Source: Hirundichthys speculiger (Eukaryota; Chordata; Actinopteri; Beloniformes; Exocoetidae). Taken from it: a stretch of 64,000 nt of DNA. The first letter of the stretch is position 1. The number at the start of each line of letters is the position of its first letter. The stretch spans positions 62,001-126,000 of the forward strand of contig JAGFBZ010002262.1 in the NCBI GenBank assembly GCA_018398805.1, given 5' to 3'. Under the pieces are notes generated by a model that was given only the letters and a program-made list of their open reading frames with translations, did no database searches and was not told the DNA's origin. This document shows, in pieces, positions 57,701 through 64,000 of this stretch. Both the position numbers and the translations under genes were made by a program.

Positions 57701-59088
57701 TTCCCTCTCTCTGTCCTCTATTTCCCATCCTTGTACTTTTGATAAAGGTCACTAGAGCTACAAAATCTATCAAGCTTTTAAATGACAGTGGCTGCATTTT
57801 GAAATTCAACTGCATGTCTCATCTGAGGTTTATAAGTTGGTCTGTTTTAGCACATGGCTTCAAAGTAATTTCCTTTTCTTTCCACTATTTTATCCTCCTC
57901 AGCCTACTGGAATGCCACCCGTGCTTTCATGATCCTGTCTGCCATGTCATGCTTTGCTGGCATCATTGCGGGAATCCTCTCCTTTGCTCACTTCTCCGCT
58001 TTTGAGAGATTCAACCGCTCATTTGCTGGCAGGGATCATGTTCTTTGTTTCAAGTGAGTCACGGATGCACTAACACATTAATCATGACATCTGCTTTTTT
58101 TTTTTTTTTACCCAATTTTTCATATTGACTTAATTATTGAGCTAGGCCAGTGGTTCTCAAACGTTTAATGCTGCGTACCACCTGGGAAACTACTCACTGA
58201 GTACCACCATGATAACCAATTTTAAAATATAACCATATATGCCTTCTCAATTAGCTTTAAACACACAGGAGAGATGTTTATTACTTATTGTGGTTATTTA
58301 TTGTTACCTGAATTTCATTTGAAACTTTGTATTTATAATGCATTGTCATGCATTGACAAATCATGACGTTCCCCCGCGTACCACCGGAGAGCGCTCGTGA
58401 ACCACCAGTGGTACGTGTACCACAGTTTGCGCACCACTGAGCAAGGCTATGTTAAGAAAACCTGCATTGGCTTTGTAATTGCTCAGATAACATTCAAATG
58501 AAGTGACTTTTCATGGCAAAATTTTAATTTTATTGTCCATTTTTCATTCCCGCCATACCAGCTCTCTTTGTTCTGCTTGCAATGGCTATTTACACCGGGG
58601 TGACGGTGAACTTCCTGGGAAAGCGTTTCGGCGACTGGCGTTTCTCGTGGTCCTACATACTGGGCTGGGTGGCGCTGCTCATGACCTTCTTTGCAGGTTG
58701 GTTCATGTGTCGAGATCATAGGAGAGTTCTGCATATTTGCTGTATCTTGCTGAAAACAAATCAGCATACAAAGAAAATTCTGTATTCCAGACACACAAAA
58801 GACATGGACATTGTTATTTTCTGAAAGTTTTATTTACAGAAATACTTGGAAGCTGCTGTTACAAGTCAGCACATGATTTACACTTGTGAAAATCTATCCA
58901 ATTTCAAATCCACATCAGTATACAGTAATTCATACACCAAATAAGCCTTATAACTTTGTATAAAAAAAAAAACCAATGATTTGTTGCCTTGCCTCTTTGC
59001 AGCTGACTGTTGTTTCTGTTTTACAGGTATATTCTACATGTGTGCCTACAGAATGCACGAGTGCAGAAGAGTGGCAGGCCCACGTTGA
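54780..59088 (+). CDS. lim2: Lens intrinsic membrane protein 2 (MP20), with one-base frameshift
   Basis: Four-helix membrane protein of the PMP22/claudin superfamily found in lens fibre junctions, where it supports cell fusion and clarity. Coding exons 54780-54954, 57903-58053, 58562-58696, 59027-59088; 173 residues if the frame is kept, the mammalian length. The start at 54780 is chosen over 54777 because it gives the family start M-Y-S-F-M-G-G-G and has A at -3. The superfamily motif is present: W (about 28), GLWRYC and a second C. Further blocks are AYWNATRAFMILSA, IYTGVTVNFLGKRFGDWRFSW and the tail CAYRMHECRR. Exon 57903-58053 is 151 bases where 150 are needed: an extra G at 58028/58029 shifts the frame in the loop before helix 3. 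Read literally, helices 3 and 4 are lost and the shifted frame ends at TAA shortly past 59088. AATAAA at 59159-59164. Confidence 0.93.
55931..56352 (-). repeat. Dispersed repeat family X, copy C
   Basis: Full-length copy in lim2 intron 2, minus orientation, ending in CTAG at 55931-55934 with the GCGCTC...GAGTGC hairpin beside it and opening with ACCTCCGCCAAGGAGG at the other end. It lies 277 bp from copy D in the opposite orientation. Confidence 0.85.
56629..57058 (+). repeat. Dispersed repeat family X, copy D
   Basis: Full-length copy starting ATTACCTCCTCCAAGGAGG and ending GAGTGCTTTTCAAG followed by TT; the terminal CTAG has mutated to CAAG. It joins copy E directly, head to tail. Confidence 0.85.
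57061..57499 (+). repeat. Dispersed repeat family X, copy E
   Basis: Full-length copy starting TACCTTCGCCAAGAAGG and ending TTTTCTAG at 57496-57499 followed by TT. It contains the family's open frame (57277-57510), which begins within the N-I-S-V-N-Y-C-P block and reads to C-K-S-L-Y-G-G. Confidence 0.85.
58140..58447. mobile_element. hAT-type MITE in lim2 intron 3
   Basis: Body 58148-58439 with ends CAGTGGTTCTCAAACG and, on the other strand, CAGTGGTGCGCAAACT. Flanks AGCTAGGC and AGCAAGGC match at seven of eight positions. Close relative of the element at 45030-45349, with GTACCACC-type inner repeats. Confidence 0.88.
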
Positions 59089-59380
59089 AGTAAACAGGAA
59101 ATAACATAGGAAGGCTCTTAAAGATGTCACACATTAAAAGATAAACTTCCTTGAAATTAATAAAAATGTTAAATCTACCAGGCACGTCTTGTGTTGTGAA
59201 ATGATCCACAACGGCTGCTGGTGTGGCCCCTTTGAAAACTGTAGATCACGCTTAGAAAGTTGGGTGATGCAAAATATTTTAAATGTGTTAAACACTAGAG
59301 CACATCTGTATGCCATATTTGAACAGCTGTATTTAAAGTAGCCTTCTATTTACTGATAATATTAAATTCATGCATTGCCC

Positions 59381-60292
59381 TCAGCTAGAGCTGGTTTCCT
59401 GTCTTTGCACGTTTGCGACATCAGGTGTATGTCTCCTGAACAGGGATTTTTTGATGGTTAAGCGGAAGATGGAGGAAGAAAAGTAAAAAATGAAGGGATC
59501 TATACAGGTATTAAAGCTGCTCAGGAGCAGAGTGTAGTACCTCCACTCTGGGCTCTTATTCTGGATGTAACCAAAAAAATGAGAGGAACTGAAGGGTAGA
59601 ACACAAATGAGGAAAATAGTAAGAGTCCCTGCGGCCATGCCAATAGCCTTCTTCTTCTTTGTCCAGGGTATCCTGGGGCGGCTGTACAGAGCCAGAATCA
59701 GATGTAAGTAGCAGTAAGTGCAAGTTAGAAGAGGAAAAACACAGAGCACAAAGAAAAACTCCAAGCGCACTGGAAGGAGGACTTCCAACTGCCTGTCGTT
59801 GAAGTTTTCATAGCACATGCTGGAGTTGGTGCTGGACAGGGATGGGTGGTGCGTGAAGATGAAAGTGATGGTGCAGTGTCCAGCTGAGATCAGCCAGATG
59901 ACAACAGTGATAACAATCGGGTACACTGGCTTTTGAAGCCGTTGATATATGATGGGGAACACCACGCCGAGGTAGCGGACAACACTGACCGCCATCAGCA
60001 ACAAGGAGCTGGTGTAGATGGTGGAGAAAAAGGTGAAGGAGGTGATGGAGCACAAGAAGATGGGCAGAGTCCACTGCATCCCTGATGCTGCCTCGTGCAT
60101 CTTGAAGGGAAGACTGATCAAGAAGATCAGGTCCGAAATGGTCAGGTTGAGAAGCAGGATGTTTGTTGGAAGTGGCTTGGAGCGGATCTTGACACTGAAA
60201 GCATGAAGTGCCAGGAGGTTGGCGGGAAAGCCAATCAGGAATGAAATGATGTAACCCGAGAGAATGACCTCACTTTTCACTATTGGCTCCAT
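59381..60292 (-). CDS. Free fatty acid receptor 2/3-like GPCR
   Basis: Class A seven-helix plasma-membrane receptor of the FFAR group, 303 residues from a single coding exon. The start M-E-P-I-V-K at 60292 is chosen because a splice acceptor (TTCTTCTTTAG) lies just upstream at 60300-60301; the longer frame to 60355 would be intron. Family marks: ALHAFSVKIR in loop 1, SLPFKMHEAAS, YLGVVFP after helix 3, CYENFNDRQLEVLLPVRLE with Arg176, SSSHFFGYIQNKSPEWR with His238 and Arg251, and DPFIFYFSSS in helix 7. Arg176, His238 and Arg251 correspond to the carboxylate-binding residues of FFAR2. Cys81 and Cys160 can form the usual disulfide. The E/DRY motif reads V105-R-Y. Tail to tail with lim2 (stop codons 293 bp apart). 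FFAR2 versus FFAR3 cannot be settled by eye. Confidence 0.9.
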   Translation of the reverse strand: MEPIVKSEVILSGYIISFLIGFPANLLALHAFSVKIRSKPLPTNILLLNLTISDLIFLISLPFKMHEAASGMQWTLPIFLCSITSFTFFSTIYTSSLLLMAVSVVRYLGVVFPIIYQRLQKPVYPIVITVVIWLISAGHCTITFIFTHHPSLSSTNSSMCYENFNDRQLEVLLPVRLEFFFVLCVFPLLTCTYCYLHLILALYSRPRIPWTKKKKAIGMAAGTLTIFLICVLPFSSSHFFGYIQNKSPEWRYYTLLLSSFNTCIDPFIFYFSSSIFRLTIKKSLFRRHTPDVANVQRQETSSS

Positions 60293-60909
60293 TATGAATC
60301 TAAAGAAGAAAAAAAAAACAAGAAAGAAACAGCAATGAAAATACATGTAGTCCAATGCTTGTAGTCCAATTATTTAGCCTAGTAGTTTGTCACCTGACCA
60401 TTAAGGAACAATAAAGCTTCTTTAAATAATGACATCAACTGTAAATCAGTTGTGAAATCAATAAAAAGTCATAACTAGAACTTGCCTTCTAATTTTAAGA
60501 ATTCAAATCAATCTCTTCAAAATTTAGCCAGCATTTAGCCTTGCTTTTGCAAGGTTACATATTGTAGAAGGTGTTGCAAGTGTTGCAAGCTGTTGCAAGT
60601 CTCCAAACCTCGAGTGTACACCCCTGCATCAGTGGTACCTTCACACTAATGCAAGTCAGCTATATCAAATACTGATGTACCCCTCACCATAACAGGGACA
60701 AAACTGGGTTTTGCATATTTTATCATAACACTTCGGGTGGACTTTTGTCCTTTTTAGAACGTAGTACTTGATGTTGAGAGTTTTCCAAAGCCAGTTGAAA
60801 CAGAGACTCATCTGACCACAGAAGCTACGACCACCTAATTCTTCAAGATTAGAATAGAGAAAGAAGACGCAAGAATGGGGGGGGGGGTCACAGCGGTCTG
60901 TTAGTTCCA

Positions 60910-61205
60910 TCCATTATCTATACCCGCTTGATCCTCTGCAGGGTCACAGGGACCTGCTGGAGCCTATCCCAGCTCTCTTTGGGCAAAAGGCAGGGGTACA
61001 CCTGGACAGGTCACCAGTCCATCGCAGGGCCACATGTAGACAAACAACCATGCACACTCACAATCACTCCTACAGGCAATTTAGAACCACCAATTAACCT
61101 GACATGCCTGTCTTTGGACTGTGGGAGGAAGCTGGAGTACCCGGAGGAAACCCACGCAAGCACGGGGAGAACATGCAAACTCCACCCAGAAAGGCCCCTG
61201 CTGGT
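60910..61205 (+). repeat. Abundant fish interspersed repeat
   Basis: Carries the sequence TATACCCGCTTGATCCTCTG, GGAGCCTATCCCAGCTCTCT, GTCACCAGTCCATCGCAGGG and GGAGGAAACCCACGCAAGCA in order, a combination repeated widely in teleost genomes (recalled, not searched). The leading CCATCCATTATCT looks like the simple-repeat tail of a retroposon. Not coding. Lies upstream of the FFAR-like gene. Confidence 0.7.
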
Positions 61206-61209
61206 TACA

Positions 61210-62460
61210 ATTAACACAAGCACAAGAAAACATATTCTCTTTAAAATATGCCCATGATCTGTTCGGTTTTTATCCACAGCTCAGAAGTCAGTATAATGCT
61301 AAGTAGCTAAAATCATCCCAGCAATGACTAGCTGTCATAGCCAATGTGCTTAGAAAAATCTAAGCACAAAGAATGGTGCATACATGTCCACAAGTCTATG
61401 ATTTTGTTCGACTCATGACTTTTCATTCATAATCAGTGGGGATGGTTGTAAACTGTTTTACTTGTCATGGTATCTGTCTAAAACAGGGTTTCTATCTAAA
61501 GCATAATATGAAGTATTTGTCAAAACCTTTACCTGGACCTCATGAGTTACTTCAGTAGATTAATTAAGCTCGACTGTAGTGCTCAATTTTCCAAAAACAT
61601 TGCAGCAACATAAAAAAATAATAAAAAAAATAACAAACAATGTACTTAAAATCTACAGTCTTCAAAACATAATGGACTGTCAGAATTCAGATAAAGAAAT
61701 ATTGAACTTCTTGGAATGGAACTCTCACTTGTTTTTTTTACCTTCCAGCTTCATTAAATACTTTTTTAAAAATCTCAATAAATCAAAGCATCATCAAACT
61801 ATATTTGATGATGAATATTTTACTAAGTGATATTTTTTTGAAGATATAATGACTCATGTTGTTATGATGTTTGCAGAAAAGTCAGCGTTGTTGGAAGTGA
61901 TGGTACCTTTTAAACAAGCGCATGAGTTGACTTAAAAATTAGGAACTTTTGTTCGTTTGTCTAAATTTATCCTCCCTTCCTTTCTGCACCAGGATGTACG
62001 CTGCCCACAGATCAAGCTCTGGCTTTTGCAATGTGGGTTTGGCTCTTAAAAAAAGATTACTCAAATTTTTATGTGTGGACATAGAGCCACACTTTTTCCT
62101 GCCCTCCAGCACATGGTTTTAAAATGAGGCAGTAAAGATGTGACTTTAGTGCAGGGGGGGTTATAAAACATGTTCATATTTTCCTTTTTTTAAAAAGCAG
62201 ATTTTACAGGAATCTTTATGTGAAATTTTACTTTTCAATTACTGTATGCACATTTTGAGTGACTGTGGAAAAGAATCTGTTGATAAGTGGGGTAAAGTGT
62301 TGTAGCTGCTCTGCAGAGATAAAAGTCCTTCCTCTTTCAGAAACATATTGGTGACACCCAGATCCAGAAGTTGATTGGCAAAGATGATGTTTGTTATATT
62401 CCATATTAGCTTAATCATTGTAACAAATTACTTCTAACCGAACTCCTCCCACACCCAAGT
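61210..62460. other. AT-rich spacer
   Basis: I see no exon or bounded transposon here. It contains A/T-rich simple stretches around 61605-61640. Confidence 0.45.
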
Positions 62461-62464
62461 TTTC

Positions 62465-64000
62465 GCCTCAGAGACTGCCAAGGCATAAGAGTGTCCACAT
62501 GTGCACTTGGCACCAGGACACTCTAGGCCGCAGTTCGATGATCGACTTCATAATCGTATCGTCGGACTTGCAGCCGCATGTCTTGGACACTCGGGCGAAG
62601 AGAGGGGCGGAGCTGTCAACTGATCACCACCTGGTGGTGGGTTGGCTCAGATGGTGGGGGAGGATGCCGGTCAGACCTGGCAGGCCCAAATGTGTTGTGA
62701 GGGTCTGCTGGGAACGTCTGGCAGAGTCTCCTGTCAGAAAGAGCTTTAACTCACACCTCCGGCAGAACTTCGATCATGTTCCGAGGGAGGCAGGGGACAT
62801 TGAGTCCGAGTGGGCTATGTTTCGGGCCTCTATTGTTGAGGCGGCCGACTGGAGCTGTGGCCGTAAGGTCGTTGGTGCCTGTCGTGGCGGCAATCCCAGA
62901 ACTCGTTGGTGGACACCAGCAGTGAGGGATGCCGTCAAGCTGAAGAAGGAGTCCTATAAGGCCTTTTTGGCATGTGGGACTCTGGAGGCAGCTGACAGGT
63001 ATCGGCAGGCTAAGCGGGACGCGGCTTCGGCGGTTGCTGAGGCAAAAACTCGGACATGGGAGGAGTTTGGAGAGGCCATGGAGAACGACTTCCGAACGGC
63101 TTCGAGGAAATTCTGGTCCACCATCCGGCGTCTCAGGAGGGGGAAGCAGTGCTCCGTCAACACTGTATACAGTGGGGATGGGGAGCTGTTGACCTCGACT
63201 CGGGATGTTGTGGACCGGTGGAGGGAATACTTCAAAGACCTCCTCAATCTCGCCGACACGTCTTCCAATGAGGAAGCAGAGTCAGGGGACTCAGGGGTGG
63301 ACTCTCCTATCTCTGGGGCTGAGGTTGCCGAGGTGGACAAAAAGCTCCTCGGTGGCAGTGCCCCGGGTGTGGATGAGATCCGCCCGGAGTTCCTCAAGGC
63401 TCTGGATGCTGAGGGGCTGTCTTGGTTGACACGCCTCTGCAGCATCGCGTGGACGTCGGGGACAGTACCGCTGGATTGGCAGACTGGGGTGGTGGTCCCC
63501 CTCTTTAAAAAGGGGGGCCGGAGGGTGTGTTCCAACTACAGGGGGATCACACTCCTCAGCCTCCCTGGGAAGGTCTATTCAGGGGTCCTGGAGAGGAGGG
63601 TCCGTCGGATAGTTGAATCTCGGATTGAGGAGGAGCAGTGTGGTTTTCGTCGCGGCCGTGGAACGGTGGACTAGCTCTACACCCCCTCTTCAGGGTCTTG
63701 GAGGGGGCATGGGAGTTCGCCCAACCAGTCTACATGTGTTTTGTGGACTTGGAGAAGGCGTTCGACCGTGTTCCCCGGGGATTCCTGTGGGGGGTGCTTC
63801 GGGAGTATGGGGCGCCGGACTCCCTTGTACGGGCTGTCCGGTCCCTCTACGACCAGTGCCAGAGTTTGGTCCGCATTGCCGGCAGTAAGTCGGATTCGTT
63901 TCCAGTGAGGGTTGGACTCCGCCAAGGCTGCCCCTTTGTCACAGATTCTGTTCATTACTTTTATGGACAGAATTTCTAGGTGCAGTCGAGGTGCTGAGGG
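62465..64000 (+). pseudogene. Rex3 non-LTR retrotransposon, 5-prime truncated and decayed, running off the window
   Basis: The frame 62499-63674 starts in the endonuclease end (CTWHQDTLGR...MIDFIIVSSDL...STDHHLVV) and continues through the linker into the reverse transcriptase (GVDEIRPEFLKAL, WQTGVVVPLFKKGG, NYRGITLLSLPGKV, EEQCGFRRGRGT). The site TGGCAGACTGGGGTGGTGGT (63477-63496) and GGCTGCCCCTTTGTCAC near 63927 match the Rex3 diagnostic primer regions as I recall them. The copy is dead: an in-frame TAG at 63672, a two-base insertion in the C run near 63681-63687, and an extra C in GCTGCCCC near 63930. The catalytic region with CFVDLEKAFDRVPRG lies in the shifted frame. Confidence 0.9.

Noticed and set aside
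60293..60355. Upstream in-frame ATG of the FFAR-like gene, adding 21 residues rich in Phe
   Set aside because: A pyrimidine-rich splice acceptor separates it from the family start, so it is intronic.
62954..63535. 193-codon minus-strand frame
   Set aside because: Antisense of the Rex3 coding region, which explains its length and GC content.
1..64000. CRISPR arrays, operons, tRNA or rRNA genes
   Set aside because: None seen; the window is vertebrate nuclear DNA and no cloverleaf with conserved A and B boxes was identified.

Overview
This is nuclear DNA of a ray-finned fish, almost certainly a teleost. It has split genes with GT-AG introns and a dense load of teleost-type transposons (a Rex3 LINE, L2/CR1-type LINE tails, Tc1-like, hAT and Harbinger-like elements). 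The protein-coding genes read as clear orthologues of vertebrate genes. The species cannot be fixed from the sequence alone.

Five protein-coding genes are supported. From left to right: usf2 on the minus strand (10 coding exons, 23140 down to 8260), a bHLH-zip transcription factor. etfb on the plus strand (6 coding exons, 28609-36425), the mitochondrial electron-transfer flavoprotein beta subunit. A vsig10l-like immunoglobulin-superfamily membrane protein on the plus strand (12 exons, 39464-50620). lim2 on the plus strand (coding exons 54780-59088, probable non-coding first exon near 53520), a four-helix lens membrane protein. An ffar2/ffar3-like short-chain fatty acid receptor on the minus strand (one coding exon, 60292 down to 59381), tail to tail with lim2. 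usf2 and etfb are divergent with about 5 kb of repeat-rich DNA between them.

In human, ETFB, VSIG10L and LIM2 lie together on 19q13.4, while USF2 and the FFAR cluster lie on 19q13.1, so this window joins two human neighbourhoods. The genes share no obvious pathway; the grouping is conserved gene order, not an operon-like unit.

Two genes each carry one extra G that breaks the reading frame: etfb in its last coding exon (36380/36381) and lim2 in its second coding exon (58028/58029). All other exon junctions reconstruct cleanly, so these are either single-base assembly errors or real lesions.

The introns and spacers are mostly transposon debris, and several insertions are well bounded by target-site duplications. 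They include five hAT-type elements with 8-bp duplications, a sixth weaker one, Harbinger-like elements with TAA duplications, a 390-bp element between TTAA copies, a Tc1-like element with a DD34E transposase remnant, a 1-kb foldback hairpin, and a 1.7-kb element of unknown class flanked by a perfect 10-bp duplication. Several are nested two or three deep. The window ends inside a decayed Rex3 retrotransposon. I found no CRISPR, rRNA or tRNA, and no clearly novel biochemical system. The most unusual items are the foldback with its empty site, the nested unclassified elements, and a dispersed repeat family with Helitron-like ends.
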